A stretch of DNA of 64,000 nt from Christensenella timonensis (GCF_900087015.1 NZ_FLKP01000002.1:124001-188000), one strand, 5' to 3'; shown: positions 6,847-16,117, counted from the stretch's first letter. The notes: a model not told the origin generated them from the sequence alone. A program made the numbers and translations.

Positions 6847-9309
6847 TTACAGGACGTGCTCCGTCCTTGCAATAATGTCTTCCTGCACCTGCGGGCACAA
6901 GCTTACAAAATAACTGCTGAAGCCAGCCACGCGCACAATCAGGTCGCGGTAGTTATCGGGTGCGTCCTGCGCCTGATGTAACGTCGCCGCCGAGACGATA
7001 TTAAACTGGATCTGCATCCCTTTCTTTTCAAACAACGTACGGATGAGCGCCACCCAATGATCGAGACCTTCCTCCGTCTGTACCGAGGTAGGCGTAATTT
7101 TCAGGTTAAACAGCTGTCCGCCGGGCATCAGCACGCTGGGAAGCTTGGAATACGAGTTCATCAGCGCCGTCGGACCTTTGCGGTCTGTCGAGCGGTACGC
7201 CGACGTACCTTCCGTGACCGGTTCGCCCGCTTTGCGGCCGTCTGCCGTCGCGCCCACGAATTCGCCTGCGCCCACGTGCGCCGATACGGTCGCGGTGGAC
7301 GGGATAAAGAACCCGCCGATCGGCCCCTTCCCATAACGCGTATTTTTGTATTGCATCTCGTGCTCCGAGAAATACCGCATGATGTCAGCTGCGATCCGAT
7401 CCGGTTCGTCGTTGTCATTGCCGAACTTGCTGTCCGCATTGAGCAGCATCTGGCGGATCACTTCACCAGACGGCTGCGTCGCCTGGTCCTCGAAGTTCGT
7501 ATCCAGCGCGTGCTTTAATTGCTGCGCGCTAAGAAGCTTCTCATCGAACACCATCTTCTTCACGGTTGCGAGCGCGTTGGCAGCGGAGATCATACCTACG
7601 TTCTGTCCGCCCGTGAAATCGTATTTTGCGCCGCCTTCCTTGATCTCCTTGCCGCGCTCGATGCAGCCCTCGATCATGGACGACAGGAACGGATTGGGCG
7701 TCATCTCTCCCCATGAAAGGTCGACTACGTTGCCCGCCGTTACATGGTGCTTCAGGAAATACCGGAGCTGCGCATAAAATGCCTCCATTACTTCATCGAA
7801 CGATTCAAAGGTTGTGAGATCCTTGTCCTGCGCGCAGCAGGTGATACCGCTGCGCGGATCCTTGCCGCCGTTTAATGCCAGTTCCACCCACTTGGCAAAA
7901 TTCGGGAAACCCGCGCCGAAGCGCCCGCCGATCTTGCCTTGCGGCGCCTGCTCCACACACCCCACCATACCGTAGTCCACGGCGTCCTCATACGAATATC
8001 CGATGTTGAGCATGGATGGAATGATGACCTCGTCGTTAAAGAATGCAGGCAGGCTTCCCACCTTGCGTACCACCTTCACCGCCTCGCGGATAAAGCGGTC
8101 AGGCGTACCATTGAATACGCGTACCGTCAGGGAAGGCTGGATCATGGACAGTTTTTTTGTACATGCGAGCGCGAGGTAGGAAAGCTCGTTCACCGCGTCT
8201 TGTCCGTTAAATGTCTGTCCGCCGATGGTCAGGTTCTGGAACAGCGGATTGCCCACGAAAGCGACTGTGTCCGCCCACGGGCGCAGCTTGGAAAATTCGG
8301 TTACCTTCAGCCACATGCAGCACATAATTTCATAAGCCTTTTCGACCGTCAGCCGCCCTTCCCCGATATCCTTCTTGAAAAACGGATACAAGTATTGGTC
8401 TACACGTCCAAAAGAGATCGAATGGCCGTTGCTTTCCACCTGCACCGGAATATTCACAAAAAACATGGACTGCACCGCTTCGTAGAAGGTGGTCGCCGGT
8501 TCCGCCGGAACCGTCCCACAAATACGCGCCATCTCATTAAGCTCCGCCTTGCGCTGTACGTCTTTTTCATTTGCTGCCATTTCCTTCAGCTTGGCGGCAT
8601 ACCGCGCCGCAAACTTAAGCACCGCTTTATTCGCAATGATGACCGCTTCAAGGAACGGCCGCTTTTGCAGGTCGTCCGGATCCGAAATGTCGAGGGAATC
8701 CAATTTCTGCTGCGCCTGCGCGATCACGCCCTCAAGCCCTATGCGAATGACCTTCTGGTAGTCGGGAATGGTATGGCCGTCCCCACTCACCATGACCCAG
8801 TCCTCGTCGATTGCCTTGACTTCCTTACAAGCTACCCTGGTATCTTCCGGCAGCAGGGATTTCACCCTGTCTTCATGCGTCTTTCCCTTCCAGTAGGGAA
8901 TTACGTCGCGCAGCAATATCTCCTTGGCTTCTTCCGTGATCTGGTAGGCGTCGCCCGGGCGTTTGTCAAAGAAATACGGATCCCCGTTCAGCTCGTTTTC
9001 CCCCCAGTCCACCGCAAACTCCGGAAATACGGGCGCGCCGCGGGGTACGGACGCCATGTTTCCCACCAACAGATCGCCGTCCTTGACATAGATCGTCATT
9101 TCGGACAGGATCTTATCGAGCGCCTTTGCGCGCCTGACAACCATCGGCTGTCCTTCCGTCTCCTGGTAGGACTTTGTAATCAGTACAGCCCGCTCCGGAC
9201 ATACCGATAAATCGCGCGAGAAAAATATCTCCCTTAAGTCTTTTACGCGTGGCGTGAGCTTAATCTTGTCATCGAGCAGCGCAAGGCACTGCTGCATTAC
9301 ATCCTTCAT
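6847..9309 (-). CDS. Glycyl radical enzyme 1 (PFL-like dehydratase/lyase class)
   Basis: The 820-residue protein belongs to the pyruvate formate-lyase superfamily. The C-terminal radical loop reads RVAGF with the radical Gly at 796. The active-site finger loop reads GCVEQ, with the thiyl Cys451 and catalytic-base Glu453 found in C-O/C-N eliminating members (glycerol, diol, choline type) and absent from true PFL, which has Cys-Cys. Most characterised eliminases have Pro after that Glu; here it is Gln, so a known substrate cannot be assigned. It is made behind AAAGGAG and paired with the activase downstream. A LacI-type operator lies about 100 bases upstream. Given the sugar genes around it, a polyol or sugar derivative is a likely substrate, by inference. 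Confidence 0.9.
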   Translation of the reverse strand: MKDVMQQCLALLDDKIKLTPRVKDLREIFFSRDLSVCPERAVLITKSYQETEGQPMVVRRAKALDKILSEMTIYVKDGDLLVGNMASVPRGAPVFPEFAVDWGENELNGDPYFFDKRPGDAYQITEEAKEILLRDVIPYWKGKTHEDRVKSLLPEDTRVACKEVKAIDEDWVMVSGDGHTIPDYQKVIRIGLEGVIAQAQQKLDSLDISDPDDLQKRPFLEAVIIANKAVLKFAARYAAKLKEMAANEKDVQRKAELNEMARICGTVPAEPATTFYEAVQSMFFVNIPVQVESNGHSISFGRVDQYLYPFFKKDIGEGRLTVEKAYEIMCCMWLKVTEFSKLRPWADTVAFVGNPLFQNLTIGGQTFNGQDAVNELSYLALACTKKLSMIQPSLTVRVFNGTPDRFIREAVKVVRKVGSLPAFFNDEVIIPSMLNIGYSYEDAVDYGMVGCVEQAPQGKIGGRFGAGFPNFAKWVELALNGGKDPRSGITCCAQDKDLTTFESFDEVMEAFYAQLRYFLKHHVTAGNVVDLSWGEMTPNPFLSSMIEGCIERGKEIKEGGAKYDFTGGQNVGMISAANALATVKKMVFDEKLLSAQQLKHALDTNFEDQATQPSGEVIRQMLLNADSKFGNDNDEPDRIAADIMRYFSEHEMQYKNTRYGKGPIGGFFIPSTATVSAHVGAGEFVGATADGRKAGEPVTEGTSAYRSTDRKGPTALMNSYSKLPSVLMPGGQLFNLKITPTSVQTEEGLDHWVALIRTLFEKKGMQIQFNIVSAATLHQAQDAPDNYRDLIVRVAGFSSYFVSLCPQVQEDIIARTEHVL

Positions 9310-9408
9310 GATTTTTCTCCTTTTATGTTATTCTATCGTCTTTGTGTTGACTGCGCTTAAAAAACCGTATACAAAACACAGATAGCCGCCGGCCGCCTCT
9401 CCACGTTT

Positions 9409-9422
9409 TTATCACGTGTTAA
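9409..9422. promoter_or_regulatory. LacI-type operator, TTAACACGTGTTAA family (GRE 1)
   Basis: TTATCACGTGTTAA differs at one position from the perfect palindrome found before the LacI gene at 9489-10541. It lies 100 bases upstream of the GRE 1 start. Confidence 0.65.
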
Positions 9423-9488
9423 ATAAAAAGTGCCGACAACATATCTATTTTAACATCAGTGCCCAAATCTCTTTTTTATACAGTTGTT

Positions 9489-10541
9489 TTAATACTCAAA
9501 ATATTCGAGGTTTGAGGCAACAATGACGTCCAGCCTGGAGTAATAGTTGTTTTTTTCAAACGCCCGGTTGTAGCATATGTGGTTGAACAGCAGCTTTGCC
9601 GCCAGATAAGCCTGTCCGGGCAAATCCTGCGATATCATCACATCCACTGCCGAATTCCTGATGTATGGCGCGATCTTCTCATACAGGTCGAACCCCACCA
9701 GCCTGATCTTGTCCTGCTTGCCGCTTTTGATCAACGTGTCCGCCACAGTATCGGTCTTATAGGTGATATCGAATATCCCTTTCAAATCTTTATACTGTTC
9801 CAATAGGTACCTGGTATATTCCGTGGCTTCCTGCTCCGTATTCACTTCCTGCTTGACCGGAAGAACTTCGATATTTTTATACTTTTTGATCTCGTCTGTA
9901 AACCCATCGCAGCGCATTCTGACATAAATATCATGCTCGAGCGTATTGCTGACCATGATCTGCACCTTGCCGCCGTCCGGCAACATCTTACCCATCATTT
10001 CCGCAGCCAAAACGCCGCTCTGGTAATAATCCACCCCCACAAAGACGCGGTTTTCTTCATCCGCATAGCGGCTTAGGTAGACGATGTTACACCCCATTTC
10101 CCGCAATTCCTGTATCTTTTCATGTATCACATCCGCGTCGGCAACCGAGATAATAAAATCCCGGATCCCTTCCTTGAGCATCCTGTCAATATCCTCGACC
10201 TGCTTTTCCGGGTTCCGGTGGCTGGATTCCGCAATCACAATATCAAGGCCGTTGTCCCCGAATTCATCCGTCGCCCGCTTGAGCCCCCATTTCATCATCG
10301 TGAAAAAGTATGAGGCGCTGTAGTCCATGCCGACATAGCCGATCGTATGGCGGCGATGCCGCGCAAGGTCCCTCGCATTCAGATTTGGGATGTATTTATA
10401 TTTTTTCAAGGCGTCTTCCACGATTTTTTTTGTGGAATCCTTCACATATCCTTTATTATTGATGACTTTGTATAATGTGGTCCTGGAAATATTGATTTTT
10501 TTCGATATCTCTTCCAGAGACATCCGTTGCGTCTTCCTCAT
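9489..10541 (-). CDS. LacI-family transcriptional regulator 1
   Basis: The 350-residue product has an N-terminal LacI helix-turn-helix (MSLEEISKKINISRTTLYKV followed by INNKGYV) and a periplasmic-binding-like effector domain with IGYVGMDYSASYF and VVLVGFDLYEK-like phrases. I chose ATG 10541 because AAAGGGG precedes it by 5-6 bases. The longer reading from 10589 would begin inside the operator palindrome at 10583-10596 and adds residues with no family match. The palindrome next to its own promoter indicates autorepression, and copies before both GREs and the ABC operon mark the likely regulon. The effector is probably the imported sugar or a product. Confidence 0.9.
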   Translation of the reverse strand: MRKTQRMSLEEISKKINISRTTLYKVINNKGYVKDSTKKIVEDALKKYKYIPNLNARDLARHRRHTIGYVGMDYSASYFFTMMKWGLKRATDEFGDNGLDIVIAESSHRNPEKQVEDIDRMLKEGIRDFIISVADADVIHEKIQELREMGCNIVYLSRYADEENRVFVGVDYYQSGVLAAEMMGKMLPDGGKVQIMVSNTLEHDIYVRMRCDGFTDEIKKYKNIEVLPVKQEVNTEQEATEYTRYLLEQYKDLKGIFDITYKTDTVADTLIKSGKQDKIRLVGFDLYEKIAPYIRNSAVDVMISQDLPGQAYLAAKLLFNHICYNRAFEKNNYYSRLDVIVASNLEYFEY

Positions 10542-10582
10542 GTTTCCCCTTTTCCTACAGCATACAAAGAACGCGCCGCTTG

Positions 10583-10596
10583 TTAACACGTGTTAA
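10583..10596. promoter_or_regulatory. Perfect LacI-type operator TTAACACGTGTTAA (autoregulatory)
   Basis: This is a perfect 14-base palindrome just downstream of the predicted transcription start of the LacI gene, as expected for an autorepressor. It is the reference copy for the other five sites. Confidence 0.8.
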
Positions 10597-10611
10597 ACAC
10601 GCTCTGTTTAT

Positions 10612-10640
10612 ACTGTATTATATTTTGTTTTATTTGTCAA
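10612..10640 (-). promoter_or_regulatory. Promoter of LacI regulator 1
   Basis: On the minus strand TTGACA (10640-10635), 17 bases, TACAGT (10617-10612). Transcription would start near 10605, with the operator directly downstream. Confidence 0.55.
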
Positions 10641-10710
10641 TAGATATATTATAGATTAAAATGCTTTAATTTGCCCGCTTTTTCATGAAAAATTCCCAGA
10701 ATTTTCAAAT

Positions 10711-10737
10711 AAAAAAGCGCCCGGATTCTCGCGGGCG
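10711..10737 (-). terminator. Terminator of LacI regulator 2
   Basis: CGCCCG (10718-10723) pairs with CGGGCG (10732-10737) and on the minus strand is followed by a C and six T. It lies about 40 bases past the regulator's stop. Confidence 0.75.
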
Positions 10738-10777
10738 TAAACAGGCAAACTATCTTTACTTTGTCACATAATCCAAA

Positions 10778-11800
10778 TCACAGGTTTTCCAGGATTTTGA
10801 TTTCGTTTTTGACAATAAACCGCTCTTTGTACGGCTTCATGCCGCTCACCACATAGTCAAACGCAATATGTACGGATTTATTTCCCTGTGTAAACGGCTG
10901 CTGGCAGATCGTCGCTTTGATCAATCCCTTTTTCATCATTTCGACGGTGGACGGGATTGCGTCAACACACACAATGGTAATTTCTCCAGCCTTCCCCAGC
11001 GATTCCACCGCGCTGCATACGCCGTACGTTCCGGCTGCCGCCACGAACAGCGCCGTTATTTGCGGATGCGCACATAGCATCTGCCGCGCGGCCTCAAACG
11101 CGACCACGTCGTCGTCGTTCGTTTCCGCCATATCTACTATTTCCATCTGCGGATACCTCTCCCGCATCACCGCGCGAAAACCCTCTACGCGCTGGTTATG
11201 TCCCAGTATCTTTTTGGAGCCGAGCAAGACGCCCACCCTGGCCTGCCCGCCGGTCAGAAGCCCCATCATGCCGCAGGCGGCATTTCCGCCGCGCACATAA
11301 TCGCACCCCACATAACACAGCCGCTCGCAATTTTCAATATCGTTGTTCATGGCGACGATGCCGATCCCGCTTTCCTGCATTTCGCTTAAAAGCTTTGCGA
11401 TCCTACGATCGTTGATCGGGTTTAGGATAAGCGCGCTGACCCGATCCTTTATTTCCATGATCAGTTCAAGCTGCCGCACGACGTCGTAGCCCTTCATTTG
11501 TATGAGCAACACGCGCACGCCGTAATCCTTAAGCTCCTCTTCCGCCCTTGCGACCCCGCGCAGGACTTCGTCAAAAAAAGGGTTCTCCTCCGAAGAAACG
11601 ATTACGCCGATCACCGGCGCTTTTTTACGCACGGCAAGCGCTTTTCCCGCCAGATTCGGTTTGTAGCCGAGCTGCCGTGCAACAGCGCGTACCTTCTCCT
11701 CTGTCGCCGACTTTACCTTTCCCCTGTTATTGAGAACCCTGTCCACGGTTCCCCGCGAAACACCGGCCAATTCCGCTATTTGCTTGATCGTTGCCGACAT
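10778..11800 (-). CDS. LacI-family transcriptional regulator 2
   Basis: The 340-residue product begins MSATIKQIAELAGVSRGTVD, a standard LacI helix-turn-helix with hinge region YKPNLAGKALA, followed by a sugar-binding-protein-like effector domain (IGVIVSSEENPFFDEVLRGV, and CVDAIPSTVEMMKKGLI near the end). The start at 11800 is supported by an AAAGGAT ribosome site; an upstream extension to 11899 lacks family similarity. A palindrome TGTGC-N4-GCACA stands 26 bases before the start and a second copy overlaps the start region of the divergent DUF4867/isomerase operon, so it probably represses both. Confidence 0.9.
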   Translation of the reverse strand: MSATIKQIAELAGVSRGTVDRVLNNRGKVKSATEEKVRAVARQLGYKPNLAGKALAVRKKAPVIGVIVSSEENPFFDEVLRGVARAEEELKDYGVRVLLIQMKGYDVVRQLELIMEIKDRVSALILNPINDRRIAKLLSEMQESGIGIVAMNNDIENCERLCYVGCDYVRGGNAACGMMGLLTGGQARVGVLLGSKKILGHNQRVEGFRAVMRERYPQMEIVDMAETNDDDVVAFEAARQMLCAHPQITALFVAAAGTYGVCSAVESLGKAGEITIVCVDAIPSTVEMMKKGLIKATICQQPFTQGNKSVHIAFDYVVSGMKPYKERFIVKNEIKILENL

Positions 11801-11825
11801 AGGTATCCTTTCTCGTGGTTTTTTT

Positions 11826-11839
11826 TGTGCCCATGCACA
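11826..11839. promoter_or_regulatory. Operator TGTGC-CCAT-GCACA before LacI regulator 2
   Basis: A 14-base inverted repeat with 5-base arms close before the regulator start. A weaker TGTGCA-containing near-palindrome is at 11906-11919. The same arms recur at 12031-12046. Confidence 0.55.
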
Positions 11840-11991
11840 TTGCTTTCTTCCCATCATACTGCCATCCCCCTTTTTCGTCAATCCATTTTCCACCGCCATC
11901 TGGCCAAATGTGCATATTTTTCTATGATTACGCGATTAAATAGCATTTTTCAACGCTGCTATTTTTTCTTGTATTTTTTGTTGCAAATTAT

Positions 11992-12020
11992 TTGACAAAG
12001 CATCAAAACGGTGTTATGTT
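11992..12020 (+). promoter_or_regulatory. Promoter of the DUF4867/isomerase operon
   Basis: TTGACA (11992-11997), a 17-base spacer, TATGTT (12015-12020). Expected start near 12027, just before the operator. Confidence 0.65.
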
Positions 12021-12030
12021 TAATTTATAA

Positions 12031-12046
12031 ATGTGCTCGTGCACAT
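12031..12046. promoter_or_regulatory. Operator ATGTGC-TCGT-GCACAT
   Basis: A 16-base inverted repeat with 6-base arms, placed a few bases after the predicted transcription start, an ideal repressor position. It matches the site before LacI regulator 2. Confidence 0.65.
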
Positions 12047-12095
12047 AGTTTAAAATGCGCACCTGCCAAGGCTGGTATTACGGGAGTAAAATGAT

Positions 12096-12719
12096 ATGGA
12101 TATCCAATCGGTTTCTTCGCCGTCTTTTGGAAAGTACGGCAGGGTCTTAAGCGCCTGCGCCTATCCGCAACTTATGCGCGCGATGGAAGAAACGCCCCTT
12201 CCTGACGGCGTCGTCTATGAACCAAGCGCTTTCGGGCCGGATGCATCCACAGAAGGGCAGCAGCTTCAAAATTCCGTTTTTGGCGGGATGCCGATACAGA
12301 TCGGTTACTGTAACGGCAAAAACGATACGCTGAACGCCGTGGAATACCACCGGAGCAGTGAAATCAATATCGCGTGCAGCGACCTTGTCCTCCTGCTGGG
12401 TATGGAGCAGGACCTCAACCGGCCAGACAATACCTATGATACCGCCCGCATGGAAGCGTTTCTCGTTCCGCAGGGAACGGCGGTAGAGCTTTATGCCACT
12501 ACGCTGCATTACGCCCCCTGCGCGCAGGGCGGGCAAAAATTCCGCTGTATCGTCGTGCTCCCCGCAGGCACCAACCTGCCGCTCGAAAGCCCGGCGGGCA
12601 CGCAGGGAGAAGATCGACTCTTATTCGCGCAAAACAAATGGCTGATCGCCCATCCGCAAAGCGGTCTTGACAAAGACGGCGCTTTTTTGGGGCTAATTGG
12701 CCGCAACCTTACTATATAA
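12096..12719 (+). CDS. DUF4867 family protein
   Basis: The 207-residue protein matches, from memory, the DUF4867 family, often found next to L-fucose-isomerase-like proteins. It is a soluble protein with no signal peptide or membrane segment. Conserved-looking phrases are PIQIGYCNG, VEYHRSSEINIA and VLLLGMEQDL, with His at the YH and LHYAPC positions that could bind metal in a cupin-like fold. It starts at ATG 12096 behind GGGAG and is first in a two-gene operon with a sigma-A promoter and operator. Its reaction is not known to me; a role in handling the sugar substrate of the isomerase-like partner is inferred. Confidence 0.75.
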   Translation: MDIQSVSSPSFGKYGRVLSACAYPQLMRAMEETPLPDGVVYEPSAFGPDASTEGQQLQNSVFGGMPIQIGYCNGKNDTLNAVEYHRSSEINIACSDLVLLLGMEQDLNRPDNTYDTARMEAFLVPQGTAVELYATTLHYAPCAQGGQKFRCIVVLPAGTNLPLESPAGTQGEDRLLFAQNKWLIAHPQSGLDKDGAFLGLIGRNLTI

Positions 12720-12739
12720 AAAAAATGGAGGATCCCAAA

Positions 12740-14221
12740 ATGAACAATATCCCGGAAGTAAAGCTTGGCCTGATCGCCGTAAGCCGCGACTGCTTTGTCA
12801 TTTCGCTTTCCGAGCGCCGGCGCGCTGCCGTACGGCAGGCATGCGAAGAGAAAGGCATGCACATCTATGAAGCGAAAACGACCGTAGAGAACGAAACCGA
12901 TATGCTAAAGGCGGTCGAGGAAGTAAAGGCTGCTGGCTGCAACGCCCTCGTCGTATTTTTAGGGAATTTCGGGCCGGAGACGCCGGAAACGCTGATCGCA
13001 CAGCGTTTCGACGGGCCGGTCATGTACGCCGCCGCAGCCGAAGAATCGGGGAACGACCTGTTAGGCGGGCGCGGAGACGCTTACTGCGGTATGCTCAACT
13101 GCTCTTACAACCTGGCGCTGCGTAAGATTCCGGCGGTTATCCCCTCTTACCCTGTCGGCACAGCGCAGGAGGTCGCGCAAATGATCGCGGACTTTGTCCC
13201 CGTTGCGCGCACGCTCATCGGGCTTTCCCATTTGAAAATCATCACCTTTGGGCCGCGTCCGCAGGACTTTTTTGCATGCAACGCGCCGATCAAGCCCTTG
13301 TATGATATTGGCGTGGAAATACAGGAAAATTCCGAACTTGACCTGCTCGTCGCCTACCACGCGCACAAAGGCGACCCGCGGATCGCCGAGGTTGCCGCAG
13401 ATATGGCCGCCGAACTTGGTATGGGCAATACCTATCCCGACCTGCTGCCCCGCATGGCTCAGTACGAGCTCACGCTCAAGGACTGGGCGGAGCAAAACAA
13501 GGGCGCGCGCGATTATATCGTGTTTGCCAATAAATGCTGGCCCGCATTCCCTGAGGAATTCGGTTTTGAACCGTGCTACGTCAACAGCCGCCTTGCTTCG
13601 CAGGGATACCCGGTGGCCTGTGAAGTAGATATTTACGGCGCGCTTTCCGAATATATCGGCGCATGCGTAACACAAGACGCGGTAACGCTGCTCGACATCA
13701 ACAACAGCGTGCCTGCCGACCTTTATGAAGCGGAAATCAAAGGCAAATATGATTATACATTACATGACACGTTCATGGGCTTCCACTGTGGCAACACGCC
13801 GATGTGCAAGCTTTCGCAGGGCGCGGTCAAATACCAGCTTATCCAAAACCGCCTGTTGGAAGACGGCGGCGAGCCTGACTTTACGCGCGGCACGCTGGAA
13901 GGCGATATTGCCCCCGGCAAGATCACGTTTTTCCGCCTGCAGAGCACGGCGGACGCCCAGCTTACTTCTTACATCGCGCAGGGCGAGGTCTTGCCTGTAG
14001 CGACGCGCAGCTTTGGCGGGATCGGTATTTTCGCCATCCCCCAGATGGGACGGTTTTACCGCCATGTGCTGATCGAAAAGCATTATCCCCATCATGGCGC
14101 GGTTGCTTTTGCCCACTGTGGGCGGGCGCTGCACACGATTTTCAGATACCTTGGCGTTAAAGATATTGCCTTTAACCAGCCGCAGGGCATGCTCTACCCC
14201 ACTGAAAACCCCTTTGATTGA
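12740..14221 (+). CDS. L-fucose/L-arabinose isomerase family protein
   Basis: The 493-residue protein resembles the ketol-isomerase family of FucI/AraA, which interconvert aldoses and ketoses with a divalent metal. Family-like features are an N-terminal Rossmann region (VKLGLIAVSRDCF), a middle region with FANKCWPAF and a C-terminal beta domain. The start is taken as ATG 12740 because GGAGG (12727-12731) lies just before it and overlaps the alternative ATG at 12725. The gene follows DUF4867 by about 20 bases and ends before a strong terminator. Some relatives of this family are not isomerases for the classic sugars, so the substrate is open. Confidence 0.85.
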   Translation: MNNIPEVKLGLIAVSRDCFVISLSERRRAAVRQACEEKGMHIYEAKTTVENETDMLKAVEEVKAAGCNALVVFLGNFGPETPETLIAQRFDGPVMYAAAAEESGNDLLGGRGDAYCGMLNCSYNLALRKIPAVIPSYPVGTAQEVAQMIADFVPVARTLIGLSHLKIITFGPRPQDFFACNAPIKPLYDIGVEIQENSELDLLVAYHAHKGDPRIAEVAADMAAELGMGNTYPDLLPRMAQYELTLKDWAEQNKGARDYIVFANKCWPAFPEEFGFEPCYVNSRLASQGYPVACEVDIYGALSEYIGACVTQDAVTLLDINNSVPADLYEAEIKGKYDYTLHDTFMGFHCGNTPMCKLSQGAVKYQLIQNRLLEDGGEPDFTRGTLEGDIAPGKITFFRLQSTADAQLTSYIAQGEVLPVATRSFGGIGIFAIPQMGRFYRHVLIEKHYPHHGAVAFAHCGRALHTIFRYLGVKDIAFNQPQGMLYPTENPFD

Positions 14222-14291
14222 TGGTAACCTTCCTTCCTTATTATATGGGACTGGCCTCATGACCAGCGCAATGCTCTCTCCTGAAACACAC

Positions 14292-14330
14292 GCAAAAACA
14301 CCGTCTCCGAAAGAAAGACGGTGTTTTTGC
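14292..14330. terminator. Bidirectional terminator
   Basis: A perfect 15-base-pair stem, 14292-14306 with 14316-14330, and a 9-base loop; the arms carry A5 and T5 runs. It lies between the convergent isomerase-like and alcohol dehydrogenase genes and serves both. Confidence 0.85.
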
Positions 14331-14340
14331 ATTGTATATT

Positions 14341-15420
14341 TTAGTCGATTACCATGATGCCCTTAATCTTCTTTTCCTTGGATTCCCGCATGAATTTGAT
14401 GCCTTCTTCGATATCGTCAAGCGCAAAACGGTGCGTAATCAGCGAATCCAGCTTGACACGGCCGTTTGCAAGCGCGGTGAATACGTTGTCCCAAACGAGC
14501 GGAGCCAGCCACGAGAACTTGATGTTCCTGTCGTTATAGATCGCGTCCAACGCCGGAACCTGCAACACTGCGTCCGCCTTGGACGGCAGTCCGAAGTATA
14601 CGATCGTGGAGCACGGGGCCGTCACTTCCAGCGCCTGCTGCCATGCGCTCATTGCGCCCGTGGGCAGGATCGCCCTGTCCGCAAGGCGGCCGTTGTTGAT
14701 ATCGCGGATACTTTGCGCCAAATCCGCCGTGTAATATTTGGAATCCTGATCAAGCGTATTGAACGCATGCAGCGCGCCCATCTCAAGCGCTTTTTCGAGG
14801 TTATAATCCACTACGTCGACCGCGATCACCTGCCCTGCCCCGTTCATGTGCGCAAGCTGTACGTCGATGAGGCCGATTGTGCCGCAGCCGAATACGATAG
14901 CCGTATCGCCCTGCTGGATATCGAGCTTTTTGATGCCGTAGCTTGCGCAGGCCATGGGCTCTGCAAGCGCGCCCATCTCAAGCGACATGCCTTCCGGGAT
15001 CTTATAAACGTTGGTCGCCGCAGCCTTCACATATTCTGCAAACGCGCCATTCTCGCCTACGCCATAAACCTTGACGTTGTCGCACTCGTTGTAATGCCCG
15101 TGCAGGCACGGTTTGCAGGCAAAGCACGGAGCCACCGGGTTCACAACGACCTCGTCGCCTTTTTTCAGGCCCATGGAAGCGCCGATTTCGCCCGGGTCTT
15201 CCACGATCCCAGCCGTCTCGTGCCCCAGGATCAGCGGCCCTTTGCCGTCCGGCGTGGTTAGCGGACTGCCGCCGTAATAATACTCGAGGTCTGAGCCGCA
15301 GATTCCCACCGCTTTTACCTTTACAAGGACTTCATTGGCCGCGATTTCAGGGATGTCCACTTCCTCCATTTGCATCTTAAAGGGTTCATAAAATACACTG
15401 GCTTTCATTTTACTCATCAT
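14341..15420 (-). CDS. Zinc-dependent alcohol/polyol dehydrogenase (MDR family)
   Basis: The 359-residue NAD(P)-dependent medium-chain dehydrogenase resembles sorbitol and threonine dehydrogenases. It carries catalytic zinc motifs GICGSD and GHETAG, the structural-zinc lobe with four Cys (PCFACKPCLHGHYNEC), and a Rossmann motif in FGCGTIGL. It would oxidise a polyol or reduce a carbonyl, for example an aldehyde or ketone made by GRE 2. I chose ATG 15420 because AAAGGTG precedes it; a GTG two codons upstream is possible. It is the last gene of the GRE 2 set and ends 10 bases before a strong terminator. Confidence 0.9.
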   Translation of the reverse strand: MMSKMKASVFYEPFKMQMEEVDIPEIAANEVLVKVKAVGICGSDLEYYYGGSPLTTPDGKGPLILGHETAGIVEDPGEIGASMGLKKGDEVVVNPVAPCFACKPCLHGHYNECDNVKVYGVGENGAFAEYVKAAATNVYKIPEGMSLEMGALAEPMACASYGIKKLDIQQGDTAIVFGCGTIGLIDVQLAHMNGAGQVIAVDVVDYNLEKALEMGALHAFNTLDQDSKYYTADLAQSIRDINNGRLADRAILPTGAMSAWQQALEVTAPCSTIVYFGLPSKADAVLQVPALDAIYNDRNIKFSWLAPLVWDNVFTALANGRVKLDSLITHRFALDDIEEGIKFMRESKEKKIKGIMVID

Positions 15421-15463
15421 TTTCACCTTTCCTTTGCTTTGATTTACTTTTTTTGAATATTTT

Positions 15464-16117
15464 TTAACCTATAATCGTTCTGAATTTTGCAATCTGGTCT
15501 TTGCGGCTGCCCGCACTGAATATTGCGGAACCTACGATAAACCAATCTGCGCCAAGGGCTTTGAGCTTATGTGCACGTTCCAAATCCACCGAGCCGTCCG
15601 CCCCTATTGGGATATCCCTTCTGGTTGAAACGAAAAATTCTTTTAACTCCCCGACCTTTTGGTAAACGCTTTCCTCAAAGACCTGGTTGCCAAAGCCGGG
15701 TTCGACGCCCATCATGATGATATAATCCGCATAATCTGTAAGGTGCTTCAAATTTTCCCATGGGTCTGCCGGATTAAGCGCTATCCCGGCCATCATTCCC
15801 CTTGTTCGTATTTCCTTTAACAGGCGGATCGGATTTGCCGTTGTCCCCAACTGGAATACGAGCGCGTCCGCCCCGGCCTGGTCAAACATTTCCACGTAGT
15901 TTTCCGGGTTGTGGAGCTCTAAATGCACTTCCACCTTCGTATCGGAAAAACTTTTGATATCGCTCACTGTTTTTGGGCCAAATGCGATATTTTTGACATA
16001 TACCCCATCCATGATATCCACATGGACAAAATCGGCGCCGGCCTCTTCGGCCTCTTCTATACTTTCCCCCAAAAACATTGCATTACAACCTAAAATCGAT
16101 GCAGACAGTATTGACAA
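15464..16117 (-). CDS. Ribulose-phosphate 3-epimerase family protein
   Basis: The 217-residue TIM-barrel protein matches Rpe and allulose-6-phosphate epimerases: N-terminal SILSASILGCNAMFLG, the metal/acid segment VHVDIMDGVYV, VHLEL, MMGVEPGF and GADGSVD with the second acid Asp. The last motif differs from the usual VDGGI, which with the catabolic context suggests a paralogue acting on an unusual ketose phosphate rather than the pentose-phosphate Rpe. The start is TTG at 16117 with GGAGAGGA 6-7 bases upstream. It lies 43 bases from the dehydrogenase and 29 bases from the SorC-type regulator. Confidence 0.88.
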   Translation of the reverse strand: MSILSASILGCNAMFLGESIEEAEEAGADFVHVDIMDGVYVKNIAFGPKTVSDIKSFSDTKVEVHLELHNPENYVEMFDQAGADALVFQLGTTANPIRLLKEIRTRGMMAGIALNPADPWENLKHLTDYADYIIMMGVEPGFGNQVFEESVYQKVGELKEFFVSTRRDIPIGADGSVDLERAHKLKALGADWFIVGSAIFSAGSRKDQIAKFRTIIG

